From NCBI RefSeq assembly GCF_900142005.1, contig NZ_FQZL01000016.1, forward strand, positions 22,868-86,867: a stretch of DNA of 64,000 nt, written 5' to 3'. The position numbers were made by a program, and so were the translations under genes. The stretch comes from Dethiosulfatibacter aminovorans DSM 17477 (GTDB taxonomy: Bacteria > Bacillota > Clostridia > Tissierellales > Dethiosulfatibacteraceae). The notes below the pieces were generated by a model. That model was given only the letters and a program-made list of their open reading frames with translations. It ran no database searches and was not told the origin of the DNA. Below, in pieces: positions 1 through 8,340 of this stretch (positions are counted from its first letter, which is position 1; each line of letters opens with the position of its first letter).

Positions 1-377
1 AAGTTCCTGGGATACTTTCTTGCAACGGGGTTTATGGGTCTTCCGTTGATGTTGTATTTTTTCTCCGAAAAGAGCGGACCCCCTCCATCAATGGGTTTAC
101 CCACTCCGTTGAAGGCTCTCCCCAGAATATTCTTTGATATTGCAATTTCAAAGGGCTTTCCCGTGAATTTTACCGAAGTATTTTTGGTGCTCATTCCGGA
201 AGTGCCCTGAAAAACCTGGGCGGCCACAAAATCTTCCTCAATCCTTACTACCTTTCCCAGCCTCTTTTCATCACCAACACTGATTTCGATTATTTCACCA
301 TATTTGGCTTCCCTTATACCTTCGAGAAATATCAAGGGACCTTGAGCCTTTTTTATTTTCAAATATTCTTTAAACAT
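1..377 (-). CDS. ntpB: V-type ATPase subunit B, partial (N-terminal part)
   Basis: Non-catalytic nucleotide-binding subunit of the V1 head of a V/A-type ATPase. About 125 N-terminal residues lie in the window and the rest runs off the left edge. It opens MFKEYLKIKKAQGPLIFLEG, the beta-barrel typical of subunit B, and continues with the conserved GRAFNGVGKPIDGG segment. The ATG at 377-375 follows a ribosome binding site (AGGGTGATGAA) embedded in the end of ntpA, only 4 nt after that stop, so the two are probably translationally coupled. It is the last visible gene of the minus-strand ATPase operon; subunit D would be expected beyond the edge. Confidence 0.93.
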   Translation of the reverse strand, partial: MFKEYLKIKKAQGPLIFLEGIREAKYGEIIEISVGDEKRLGKVVRIEEDFVAAQVFQGTSGMSTKNTSVKFTGKPFEIAISKNILGRAFNGVGKPIDGGGPLFSEKKYNINGRPINPVARKYPRN

Positions 378-381
378 TTCA

Positions 382-2154
382 TCACCCTGAATATTTAGAC
401 ATCAAATTCTCATAAAATTCATCTATCCTGTTTTTTAATTCCTCTATGCCGGACAGATCATCATTGGGAATATTGTACTTCATCCTTATCATTGAATCGA
501 AAATACCCGGATCCTTTGCCTTGGAAATGGGTATGCCTGTCTTGACGCATTCCTTGGCCCTTTCATTGAGATGGTTGATAAGTTTAAGCATCTCATACTG
601 CTTGTTGATGGGTACATAGGTGTCATCCTTGTGAAAGGCGTTTTGCTGAAGATATCCAACCTTCAGCACCCTTGAAATTTCAAGTGTAAGTCTTTGGGAG
701 TCTGGAAGCACGTCCTCTCCAACCAGCATCACTATGTCCAGAAGCTTGCTCTCCTCCTGAAGCAGTCTCATCATATTGCCCCGAAGTTCTATTGCATCCT
801 CTCCAACATTGCCGTCATACCACTCTTCAAGCATTTTAATATATCCGCTGTAGCTGTCGAGCCAGTTGATGGAGGGATAATGCCTTGCATGGGCAAGGTT
901 TTTGTCCAGTGCCAGGAATGCATTTACATATCTCTTGGTATTCTCGGTTACGGGCTCTGAAAAATCCCCTCCTGCCGGTGATACCGCTCCAATTATTGTA
1001 ACGGATCCTTCCTCTCCCTCCAGGGTTTTTACATATCCCGCCCTTTCGTAGAATTCAGCAAGTCTTGAGGGAAGATATGCAGGGTATCCCTCTTCTGCTG
1101 GCATCTCTTCAAGCCTGCCGCTTATTTCTCTCAAGGCTTCCGCCCACCTGGAAGTGGAATCTGCCATTATAGCCACATGATAACCCATGTCCCTGTAGTA
1201 CTCGGCCATTGTTATGCCGGTGTAAATACTTGCTTCCCTGGCTGCAACGGGCATGTTTGAGGTGTTGGCTATAAGGATGGTCCTTTCCATTATGGGCTTT
1301 CCGGACTTGGGATCTATAAGCTTTGGAAACTCTTCCAATACGTCCGTCATTTCATTTCCTCTTTCGCCGCATCCTATATATACGATGATATCCGCATCCG
1401 ACCATTTAGCCAGCTGGTGCTGGGTCATGGTCTTGCCTGTCCCGAATCCGCCCGGAATCGCTGCAGTGCCGCCTTTTGCTATGGGGAAAAACATGTCAAG
1501 GATTCTTTGGCCCGTTATGAGGGGTTTTGATATTTTTAGCCTTTCCCTCACGGGTCTTTTGAACCTTACAGGCCAATTCTGGTACATCCTTATCTCATGT
1601 ATCTTTCCTTTCCTGCCCTCAATCTTCAGGAGAACATCCTCCATGCCATGGATTCCATCGGTTTCAGCAAAAACAACCTTGCCCCCTTCTCCCGGGGGAA
1701 TCATCAGCTTGTTGGCAATAAGAGAGGTCTCTTCAACCTGTCCAAAGACATGCCCCTCTTCCAGGTGCTGTCCTTCCTTGGCAAAAATATCCACTCTCCA
1801 CTTTTTTTCGAAATCTATGGACAGCAGCCCAACCCCTTCGGGAATAAAGTCACTATTCATATCATCTATTTTTTCAAGGGGTCTTCCTATACCGTCAAAT
1901 ATATTTCCAATAAGTCCGGGTCCGAGCTTCAAGGACAAAGGTTCACTGAGTCCATTTATGATTTCATTCAGTTCCAGGCCCTCCGTCTCTTCATAGACCT
2001 GGAGGGTTCCTTCATCATCCAGGACACTTATCACTTCGCCGATAAGCTTGTTTTTGCCTACAAGGACCATCTCCCTCAACTTGAAGGATGACATACCCGT
2101 TCCCTTTACAACAGGTCCGTTTACATATGTTATTTTACCTTCATTTACACTCAT
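382..2154 (-). CDS. ntpA: V-type ATPase catalytic subunit A
   Basis: Catalytic ATP-hydrolysing or synthesising subunit of the V1 head. The 590-residue length is normal for the family. It has the N-terminal barrel (KITYVNGPVVKGTGM), the A-type insertion domain, a P-loop GGFGTGKT near residues 235-242 and the downstream GERGNEMTDVLEEFP block. The reading frame can be extended to a GTG at 2163, but AGGTG is spaced 6 nt from the ATG at 2154, so I chose that start (MSVNEGK). It overlaps the end of ntpE by 14 bp and is followed 4 nt later by ntpB, as expected for a coupled operon. Confidence 0.97.
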   Translation of the reverse strand: MSVNEGKITYVNGPVVKGTGMSSFKLREMVLVGKNKLIGEVISVLDDEGTLQVYEETEGLELNEIINGLSEPLSLKLGPGLIGNIFDGIGRPLEKIDDMNSDFIPEGVGLLSIDFEKKWRVDIFAKEGQHLEEGHVFGQVEETSLIANKLMIPPGEGGKVVFAETDGIHGMEDVLLKIEGRKGKIHEIRMYQNWPVRFKRPVRERLKISKPLITGQRILDMFFPIAKGGTAAIPGGFGTGKTMTQHQLAKWSDADIIVYIGCGERGNEMTDVLEEFPKLIDPKSGKPIMERTILIANTSNMPVAAREASIYTGITMAEYYRDMGYHVAIMADSTSRWAEALREISGRLEEMPAEEGYPAYLPSRLAEFYERAGYVKTLEGEEGSVTIIGAVSPAGGDFSEPVTENTKRYVNAFLALDKNLAHARHYPSINWLDSYSGYIKMLEEWYDGNVGEDAIELRGNMMRLLQEESKLLDIVMLVGEDVLPDSQRLTLEISRVLKVGYLQQNAFHKDDTYVPINKQYEMLKLINHLNERAKECVKTGIPISKAKDPGIFDSMIRMKYNIPNDDLSGIEELKNRIDEFYENLMSKYSG

Positions 2155-2746
2155 GACCTTCACCTGCCTTATTCGTCATCAGCTTCAAAATAAGACATCC
2201 GATATAATCTGAAGCCTCCATGATTTTCCCTTCTATGGAATAGTCATACTTTACCTTTTCATTGGCTATTATATAAAATCCACCTAGAACCTCATCTGAT
2301 ATCTCAACGGTCATTTCACTGCCATCGAGGTATTTCCTGTCATTTTCTCTCATTATGATTCTTAGTTTGTCATCCTCGGAAAAATTTCCTCCTGCCTCTT
2401 CCAGATTTTCTAAAAACCAGGAATCATAATTATCGCTTTCAATATACTCTTGTATCTTTTCGAGAAGGTACTCGTTAAAAGAATCCAGCATCCTTGATTT
2501 GGTAACCAGTATTTCATTCTGATATGACACCTTTGCCTTTGAAATGATTTTTTTACCTTCCAGATTTCCTTTCTTTCTCATTTTTTCAAAATATTTTTCG
2601 TCTTCTTCCAAAGCCTTTTTTTCCAGTTCTTCCATCATTTCGTCATACTTTTTTTCCAGTTCCCTTAGTTTGATCTTGTTCTCGCTGGAATGCTTTTCCA
2701 AAACCATTTTTGAAAAAAGATTTATTTTGTTCTCTATAGTAACGAT
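2141..2746 (-). CDS. ntpE: V-type ATPase subunit E (peripheral stalk)
   Basis: Peripheral-stalk subunit that with the G/H subunit ties V1 to the membrane sector. It has a long charged N-terminal helix (ENKIKLRELEKKYDEMMEEL) and a compact C-terminal domain with the GGFYIIANEKVKYDYSIEGK block typical of subunit E. The first ATG (2707) gives 188 residues but has no ribosome binding site. A strong site (AGAAGGTGAT) lies 40 nt upstream with the same frame open after it, encoding VTIENKINLFSK, which looks like the normal start of the family. The codon at the correct spacing is ATC at 2746-2744. I therefore annotate the longer form; the ATC start is inferred and unproven. Confidence 0.85.
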   Translation of the reverse strand: MVTIENKINLFSKMVLEKHSSENKIKLRELEKKYDEMMEELEKKALEEDEKYFEKMRKKGNLEGKKIISKAKVSYQNEILVTKSRMLDSFNEYLLEKIQEYIESDNYDSWFLENLEEAGGNFSEDDKLRIIMRENDRKYLDGSEMTVEISDEVLGGFYIIANEKVKYDYSIEGKIMEASDYIGCLILKLMTNKAGEGHECK

Positions 2747-2759
2747 AATATCACCTTCT

Positions 2760-3065
2760 TTACAGCTTTATGCCGATGGAGTTTTTTATGTATTTCATTA
2801 TATACTCACTGTCCTGCAGCCCTCCCGGTTCAGGGATTTGTACAATAAGCGTCTTCTTTTGAGAAAGCTTTCTATCCATGACGAAATCCCTGCTGAGATT
2901 CAGTATGTTTTCGGATATGAACACAAGTCCTATTTCATTATCCTGCATAAGCTCTTCCAATGAATTCTCCGTCTCCTCCTTGGTTGAAACCATCTTTCCT
3001 TCTATCCCTGCAAGCCTCATGCTCAAAAGCGTTTCCTTCTTTTCGCACAGCACAAAGGACTTCAT
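2760..3065 (-). CDS. ntpG: V-type ATPase subunit F
   Basis: Small central-stalk subunit (101 residues) that sits with subunit D in the rotor and modulates hydrolysis versus synthesis. It shows the CheY-like fold of subunit F: a short N-terminal strand (SFVLCEKKETLLSMRLAGIEG), the central IGLVFISENI strand and a C-terminal helix YIMKYIKNSIGIKL. Its ATG overlaps the ntpK stop as TAATG, and its stop is followed directly by the ribosome binding site of ntpE. The symbol follows Enterococcus hirae usage, where ntpG encodes subunit F. Confidence 0.9.
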   Translation of the reverse strand: MKSFVLCEKKETLLSMRLAGIEGKMVSTKEETENSLEELMQDNEIGLVFISENILNLSRDFVMDRKLSQKKTLIVQIPEPGGLQDSEYIMKYIKNSIGIKL

Positions 3066-3499
3066 TACAGCCTTCCCAGTATCAATATGGAAACAATGAG
3101 ACCGTATATGGCTATCCCTTCAGCCAGTCCTACGAAGATCAAGGTCTTTCCAAGGATTTTCGGGTCCTCGGATACCGCTCCAAGAGCTGAAGACCCGACG
3201 CTTCCAACTGCATATCCTGCTCCAATGGTGGCCAGACCCGTTGAAAGCGCCGCAGCAATATATCCAAATCCTGAAGGGTCTGCTGCAGCTGTCGTCGAAG
3301 TGGCTGCAGCATCGGCAGTGCCGGAAAATGCCATCATTGTTCCTGCAACAATGATGGGTATGTAAATTGAAACATTGGTTCCCAATATTACCTTCAGCTT
3401 TTTGTTTCCTTCCTTAATGCTTGGCTGCAGATAATAGAAAATTCCCAATCCTATTGTGATACTGATTAAGACAAGACATAATCCAATAATTAATTTCAT
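3065..3499 (-). CDS. ntpK: V-type ATPase membrane rotor proteolipid (subunit K/c)
   Basis: Ion-carrying rotor subunit (144 residues). There are two N-terminal hydrophobic segments (about 3-24 and 43-60), an Ala-rich linker, and a classical c-type hairpin (about 77-105 and 114-141) with the ion-binding glutamate in LAEGIAIYG at residue 127. Only the second hairpin carries the carboxylate. I do not see the Pro-x-x-Gln sodium ligand pattern in the partner helix, so the coupling ion cannot be assigned. A good site (AGGAGG) precedes the ATG. It lies between ntpI and ntpG in the operon. Confidence 0.93.
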   Translation of the reverse strand: MKLIIGLCLVLISITIGLGIFYYLQPSIKEGNKKLKVILGTNVSIYIPIIVAGTMMAFSGTADAAATSTTAAADPSGFGYIAAALSTGLATIGAGYAVGSVGSSALGAVSEDPKILGKTLIFVGLAEGIAIYGLIVSILILGRL

Positions 3500-3508
3500 G
3501 ATATCCTC

Positions 3509-5470
3509 CTAGATTTTATCGGGACTAAACAATACGCCCTCACCTTTATAATATTTGCTGAACAGTTCATAGTAAAAAAGTCTCAAGCCCTGTATGAAGA
3601 CTATCAATCCTTCAAGACCTATTATTACGATATTGCCTATGATGAACATTGCAACATTGCCGGTCCTGCTTCCTATCATGTCGGCAACGGTCTGAAAGGC
3701 AATGAAAAGGCCTACATGGTTGAGCGCAAAAGCTCCAATCCTGATAAAGGAAATTCCATTACTCAAAATGCTGAGGAATGTTTCCAGAACGTTGAATCCG
3801 CTTTCCGTATAATACTCTGCGGGAGGTTCCCGGTAAAGAGGTTTCTCCCCCGTCAATAAATTTCCCAACGGTTCTTCCAATATGAGGAGAATAATTGATA
3901 TTGCAAGAATTATATACAGGATCCCTTTTGGTATGATATAACTTCCTTCAACCATTCCGTATATCAAGGCCAGCAATGTCAAAAACAATGCCATCCCGTT
4001 TATGCCGTTTCTACCAAAAAACGCCTCTCCGAATTCCTCTGCCTTCACCTTGTTGAATATGCTGCAGCCATAGCTGATCAGGAGTAGGACCACACCGCTT
4101 GCCACTGCCGCCAGAAGTATGGTGTTTATATTGTCCATGGGTCTGATGTATATGGGCAATGGAATATATTTCGATATTATATGCTCATATCCAAAAAAGG
4201 AATCATATATTATTCCAAAAAAAACGCTTCCCAGCCCTATTCTCCACATCAGAGACCCGAAATTTGCCATTCCCCTTTTTTCCAAAAAGAAACCTGCCCC
4301 CACAAAGACCATGCCCTGTCCCAGGTCTCCAAACATAGCTCCGAAAAAGAACATATATACAAGCCCAAAGAACACCGTTGTATCCATTTCATCGTGGGAA
4401 GGCACCCCGTACATGTTTACAAGAGTTTCAAAGGGCCTGAAGAAAAAAAAATTCTTCAAGAAGGTTGGTATCGGAATTTTGTTGGAAACATCTTCTGCAT
4501 CCTTATATGTTACAAGGGTGTTCGAATACCTTTCGAAAATACTTCCGTAGCTGTCGTTATGTTCTTCCGGGATCCAGGCTGAAATATAGCAGAAATTCCT
4601 GGTGGCAGCCACCTTTGTCCTGACATTGTCTATCTTGCTTTCCATAACGATTTTCGAATACAGCCTTTCTATTGTATCCCTATACTCCACCATATATTCA
4701 TCAGATGTCTTTCGCAACTCCATGAGCTCATTTTCATACTTTTTCCTGTCGGCTGCTATCATCCTTTCCATTTCATAGGGGTATGACAGATACTTCGAAT
4801 CTATTTCTATCTCAACAAAATCAGTACTCCTCAGAATCCTGGACATTTCAAGGTCGAGACTCTTGGGAGATATTATTATGTACAGTTCCTTTTCTTCATA
4901 GGCTCCAATGTGAAGAACTACAGCCATTATATTTTCATAGTTCTGGGATATCTTCCTTCTTTTCTCCCTGGTTAAAAATCCAAACTTCATTGTGAAGAAG
5001 TCAAGGTCCATCAACTCCTTGAAATCCACATTGATATTCTTGATTCTATCTATGAAACCCATGGAATCCAGTTTTTTCAGACTGTTTTTGACCGTTTGCA
5101 TATCATCTGTGATTTTTTCGAATTTTTTTACAACCTCGTCAATCTCGTTTTTTATATTTTCAAACCTGTGCTCCCCAAGCATATGCTCCTTTTTAATCTC
5201 GGGCGCATATTCAAGCTTGTTGATGAAGTCATTCATTTTATCAAGATACTCCGTCACAACACTGTTTTCCTTCAATGGCACAATATCTTCCATATCAAGT
5301 ATTTCGTCGGCATTCTCTTCAGTCATGCCTATGCTGAAGTCGCCCTCCTCAATTTCAGTGATTGTGTTGATAAACTGGCAATTTTCCTCTAAAATCAAAT
5401 CTCTTAGCAACTCATCAAGATATTCGTTCTTGCATACAATATTCATCATGTTCAATTTCTTGACAGCCAA
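3509..5470 (-). CDS. ntpI: V-type ATPase subunit I (membrane stator, a-type)
   Basis: Stator subunit that forms the ion half-channels against the K ring and anchors the peripheral stalks. It has about 653 residues: a soluble, partly coiled-coil N-terminal half and a C-terminal half with about seven membrane helices, including the conserved GAMFGDLGQGMVF motif and the SFIRIGAFALNHVGLF helix with the essential arginine. The frame opens further upstream into ntpC, but a TTG at 5470-5468 is preceded at 8 nt by AAAGGAG and gives MAVKKLNMMNIVC, the usual family start, so I place the start there, one base after the ntpC stop. Confidence 0.93.
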   Translation of the reverse strand: MAVKKLNMMNIVCKNEYLDELLRDLILEENCQFINTITEIEEGDFSIGMTEENADEILDMEDIVPLKENSVVTEYLDKMNDFINKLEYAPEIKKEHMLGEHRFENIKNEIDEVVKKFEKITDDMQTVKNSLKKLDSMGFIDRIKNINVDFKELMDLDFFTMKFGFLTREKRRKISQNYENIMAVVLHIGAYEEKELYIIISPKSLDLEMSRILRSTDFVEIEIDSKYLSYPYEMERMIAADRKKYENELMELRKTSDEYMVEYRDTIERLYSKIVMESKIDNVRTKVAATRNFCYISAWIPEEHNDSYGSIFERYSNTLVTYKDAEDVSNKIPIPTFLKNFFFFRPFETLVNMYGVPSHDEMDTTVFFGLVYMFFFGAMFGDLGQGMVFVGAGFFLEKRGMANFGSLMWRIGLGSVFFGIIYDSFFGYEHIISKYIPLPIYIRPMDNINTILLAAVASGVVLLLISYGCSIFNKVKAEEFGEAFFGRNGINGMALFLTLLALIYGMVEGSYIIPKGILYIILAISIILLILEEPLGNLLTGEKPLYREPPAEYYTESGFNVLETFLSILSNGISFIRIGAFALNHVGLFIAFQTVADMIGSRTGNVAMFIIGNIVIIGLEGLIVFIQGLRLFYYELFSKYYKGEGVLFSPDKI

Positions 5471-5471
5471 T

Positions 5472-6503
5472 TTACTCACTCCTTTCAAATCTTCTGACGA
5501 GAAAATCTTCAATATTTGCCACCTTGTATCTTATGCATTCAATTATTGTTATCAAATCTCTCATTTCATATTCGCTTTTAAAAATCATTACTATGGGAAT
5601 GATAATGGACATCCTGCTTTTCTTCAAGTAAACATCCAGATTTTCGAACAGGTATCTCTCCATTGCCCTTTCCATAAGATATTCTTCATCCTGGAACATC
5701 GATTTGTATTCCATGGACATTACAAGGGATTTAAACTTGTCCAAATCCATGTAGCACAAATCCTTCAATAATCTGTAATTGTACTTCAGACCATTGTTCA
5801 GGGTGAAGTTGAAAAGCTCTTCGGAAGATATTCCAAAGAATTTACGTCCTCTGTAAATCCATTGAATATTGAGAAGGTCCACATTTATTCCATACAATTC
5901 CAGCGTCATTTTTTTGTCGTTTTTTTCAAGATTACAGATCGAATCATAAAGTTGCCTGAAATACAGCCTGTCAAGAACCATTTCCATATAAAACAGTATC
6001 TTAGACGGGTTTTCATCCACATAGTTTATGAGCTGACTGTAGTAGCCGGTGTTTTTGAGCCTCCCAACAAACTCCTTGATATCGGAGGCTTCTGACAGTC
6101 CGTCATAGTCAATGGTCGAAAAGACTTCTGAATATACGAGTCTATCTTTGATGTTTTGCACATCTTCATTCCTGGCTATGGCCCTCAGCATCAATTTTAT
6201 GTTTTCAACTTCATATCTCATAAGCAATGATTTGAAAAAAAATCTATACTCGTCAATATAGAAGTGGTATAGCTTTTCATAATTCTTATACATGTGACTC
6301 TTGATCAGGTACTCTATATTTTTATTCTTTTCATTCAAGTCATTGAATTCCGGTGAATAACAAGTGTTTTTCATAAGGTAATTTTCAAATTCGTCCAGGC
6401 TTTCCATTCCTGCCAGTTTGATGAAGTCATCAACCTTCAACATACCGCCCATAATTGCCATTGACTTGGTGCTTGCCGCACCATGGATTCCAACTTTATC
6501 CAT
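5472..6503 (-). CDS. ntpC: V-type ATPase subunit C (central-stalk adaptor)
   Basis: Funnel-shaped subunit (d/AC39 family, about 343 residues) that sockets the central stalk onto the K ring. It has the GAASTKSMAIMGGMLKVDDF start with repeated helical bundles rich in Tyr and Phe, and the C-terminal LITIIECIRYKVANIEDF segment seen in subunit C. The ATG at 6503 is 7 nt from AAAGGG; a GTG one codon earlier is less well spaced. Its end carries the ribosome binding site for ntpI. Confidence 0.92.
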   Translation of the reverse strand: MDKVGIHGAASTKSMAIMGGMLKVDDFIKLAGMESLDEFENYLMKNTCYSPEFNDLNEKNKNIEYLIKSHMYKNYEKLYHFYIDEYRFFFKSLLMRYEVENIKLMLRAIARNEDVQNIKDRLVYSEVFSTIDYDGLSEASDIKEFVGRLKNTGYYSQLINYVDENPSKILFYMEMVLDRLYFRQLYDSICNLEKNDKKMTLELYGINVDLLNIQWIYRGRKFFGISSEELFNFTLNNGLKYNYRLLKDLCYMDLDKFKSLVMSMEYKSMFQDEEYLMERAMERYLFENLDVYLKKSRMSIIIPIVMIFKSEYEMRDLITIIECIRYKVANIEDFLVRRFERSE

Positions 6504-6515
6504 CACATCACCCTT

Positions 6516-6842
6516 TTATCGGAATCCCAGTTTCTCAAAAACCTTGTCTCCGAGATTTTCCTTGTTTTCATCAAACAGGCTGTCCAGTTCCTTCGTACGT
6601 TCAAAACAGCTTGAAATAATAGCATTTTTTTCTTCCTCGGCCAATGCAACAAGTTCATCAAAAATTTCCCTGCCTCTGGCAAGCCTGGCTTCTTCAATTT
6701 CCTCTTCCCTCTTCTTTAGGTCCGACTGCAGCTTTTTTTCTCTTTGTTCCATTTCCTCATTTGTCATGCGTATTTCTTCTGCTGTCTTCTTGTCGATTTC
6801 AATAATTTTTTTGAGTACCGATTCGATTGACTTGTCATCCAA
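6516..6842 (-). CDS. V-type ATPase subunit G/H (peripheral stalk coiled coil)
   Basis: First gene of the ATPase operon, 108-111 residues, almost entirely a charged coiled coil (EEMEQREKKLQSDLKKREEEIEE segment) as in G/H stalk subunits, the partner of NtpE. Function is inferred from composition and from its place directly upstream of ntpC. The frame opens with GTG at 6851, but that codon lies inside the AGGTGAT ribosome binding site; the TTG at 6842 is correctly spaced and gives MDDKSIESVLKK. Confidence 0.8.
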   Translation of the reverse strand: MDDKSIESVLKKIIEIDKKTAEEIRMTNEEMEQREKKLQSDLKKREEEIEEARLARGREIFDELVALAEEEKNAIISSCFERTKELDSLFDENKENLGDKVFEKLGFR

Positions 6843-6995
6843 AATAATCACCTGCTTTCATGAATGTTTTCCATTAATAACTTAGTAACTTTATAACAAT
6901 TATACACCTCCTTGATTAAATAAACAAATTCATATTCAGAATTTGATTGCCTGAGTTTTTCAAAAATACAAATCCAACTTTTTTAAATACAACAA

Positions 6996-7019
6996 AATCA
7001 GCACCCGAAGGTGCTGATT
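6996..7019 (-). terminator. Rho-independent terminator after the NifX/MinD operon
   Basis: A ten-base-pair perfect stem (AATCAGCACC paired with GGTGCTGATT) closes a TTCG tetraloop, followed on the minus strand by a T-rich stretch. It lies downstream of the gene ending at 7066 and upstream of the ATPase operon. Confidence 0.85.
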
Positions 7020-7024
7020 CCTTT

Positions 7025-7052
7025 TTGCAGCGAAGCTGCTTGCTTATTATAT
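7025..7052 (-). repeat. Possible fragment of the dispersed structured repeat
   Basis: On the minus strand this reads TATAATAAGCAAGCAGC followed by a small GCAGC-TTC-GCTGC hairpin. It resembles the 5' end of the structured repeats at 53.7 and 58.4 kb, where TATAAT is followed by AAGAAAGCAGCTTTGCTGC. Only the first hairpin is present, so this may be chance. Confidence 0.3.
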
Positions 7053-7065
7053 AATCAAATCGATG

Positions 7066-7470
7066 TTAGTGTGCGTGGTCGTGATCTTCTCCGTCTTCGT
7101 GGTCGCATTCGTCCTTGTCCAGTCCGTATCCTCTTCCGTCTCCGGGAGCGCATGTGCTTGCCCCTCCAACCAGTTCATCCTTCTTGAGGGCTTCAATGGC
7201 ATCCTCAACAGTTCCAGTCACTCCAAGGATAGTCTTGATGTTGAAATCGGCAAAGAATCCCTGTGCCTTTGCTCCCATTCCACCGCATACGATGCACTGT
7301 GCACCCTTGTCGTTCAGGAAGTTTGGAATGTTTCCAGGTGCATGACCCGGATTGTCTACAGTATGTTGGATTACGGCCTCTCCGTCTGCTATGTCCACTA
7401 TGGTATACGAGGGGCATCTTCCGAAGTGTTGTGCCACCATGTTTCCGTCAGTTGATATTGCTACTCTCAT
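7066..7470 (-). CDS. NifX/NifB-type dinitrogenase cofactor-binding domain protein
   Basis: A 134-residue protein of the dinitrogenase iron-molybdenum cofactor superfamily, a ribonuclease-H-like fold that can bind metal-sulfur clusters. It opens MRVAISTDGNMVAQHFGRCP and has the family's CGGMGAKAQGFF turn. The C-terminus is an acidic, His-rich tail (HEDGEDHDHAH), probably metal-binding. It is the last gene of a four-gene minus-strand operon with two ferredoxin-MinD ATPases and a second NifX protein; no nitrogenase genes are present. A role in iron-sulfur or other metal-cluster handling is an inference. Confidence 0.88.
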   Translation of the reverse strand: MRVAISTDGNMVAQHFGRCPSYTIVDIADGEAVIQHTVDNPGHAPGNIPNFLNDKGAQCIVCGGMGAKAQGFFADFNIKTILGVTGTVEDAIEALKKDELVGGASTCAPGDGRGYGLDKDECDHEDGEDHDHAH

Positions 7471-7476
7471 AATAAT

Positions 7477-8340
7477 TTACTCCTTATTTATTAATTTATT
7501 GGTCACCTTTTCCCAAAGGCTCTTAACTTCGTCAATGAAGTCCTGGTTTCCCGCATCCACCGGGGTCTTGTATTCCTGCAGCGCCTTGACGATTGCAGGG
7601 TCGAAAGGAATTCTTCCCACTACGTCAAATCCGTTTTCAATGCAGTAGTCTTCCATCTCCCTGGTTATGTCCATGTTGAGGTCGTACTTGTTTATGCATA
7701 CGAAGGCTGGAATGTCGAAGTGCCTCGAAAGGTCCAATACCCTCTTCAAGTCGCTGAGACCCGATTTTGTAGGTTCGGTTACTGCTATAACAGCATCCGT
7801 GCCTGTAATTGACGCTATTACGGAGCATCCTATCCCCGGAGATCCGTCAATTATGAGCCAGTCTTCTCCATTTTCGAAAGGTATTATCTGTTTCCTTACC
7901 TCAGTTACGAGCTTTCCCGATCCTTCCGCACCTATGTCAAGAAGGGCATGGGCGAAGGTTCCCCGTTCCGTTTTGGATACCGATGTCCATCCTGTTTTCA
8001 CGTCCTCAAGATGTATTGCGTCCTGGGGGCATGCTACTACACAGGCATTGCAGCCTTCACATTTCAGGCTGCTCACCACTATGTCCTCGCTTATTGCACC
8101 GAATCTGCATGTATCTCTGCAGATGCCGCACTTGATGCAGAGGTCATAGTTTATCCTTGCTTCCTTTGCTCCCGAATAGTCCCATTTCTGCTGGTCCTTT
8201 TCTTTAAGGAGCAGGTGAAGGTTTGGAGCGTCCACATCGCAGTCCGCTATCATCTTGCTGCCAATAAGCTGTGACAGGGATGATACGAGGGTGCTTTTTC
8301 CGGTGCCGCCTTTTCCGCTGATTACCGCTATCTGTTTCAT
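7477..8340 (-). CDS. MinD-superfamily ATPase with inserted 2x[4Fe-4S] ferredoxin domain
   Basis: A 287-residue P-loop ATPase with the deviant Walker A GKGGTGKST at residues 9-17. After about residue 65 it carries two ferredoxin motifs, CIKCGICRDTC and CEGCNACVVACP, followed by the rest of the MinD fold, including DGSPGIGC. These proteins are paralogues of the Mrp/NBP35 cluster carriers and are usually found, as here, beside NifX-domain proteins. It overlaps its upstream paralogue by 4 bp (ATGA), indicating coupled translation and perhaps a heterodimer. The client protein is unknown. Confidence 0.9.
   Translation of the reverse strand: MKQIAVISGKGGTGKSTLVSSLSQLIGSKMIADCDVDAPNLHLLLKEKDQQKWDYSGAKEARINYDLCIKCGICRDTCRFGAISEDIVVSSLKCEGCNACVVACPQDAIHLEDVKTGWTSVSKTERGTFAHALLDIGAEGSGKLVTEVRKQIIPFENGEDWLIIDGSPGIGCSVIASITGTDAVIAVTEPTKSGLSDLKRVLDLSRHFDIPAFVCINKYDLNMDITREMEDYCIENGFDVVGRIPFDPAIVKALQEYKTPVDAGNQDFIDEVKSLWEKVTNKLINKE

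Noticed and set aside
1253..1996. Long plus-strand frames opposite ntpA
   Set aside because: Antisense shadows of a strongly conserved coding gene; no ribosome binding sites or recognisable motifs. The same applies to the long frames opposite leuS, ftsH, ord and rho.
2700..2720. Apparent frameshift at the start of ntpE
   Set aside because: A first reading suggested a missing base in the A-run before the ATG. Recounting gives five A residues, so the upstream codons are in frame and no frameshift is needed.
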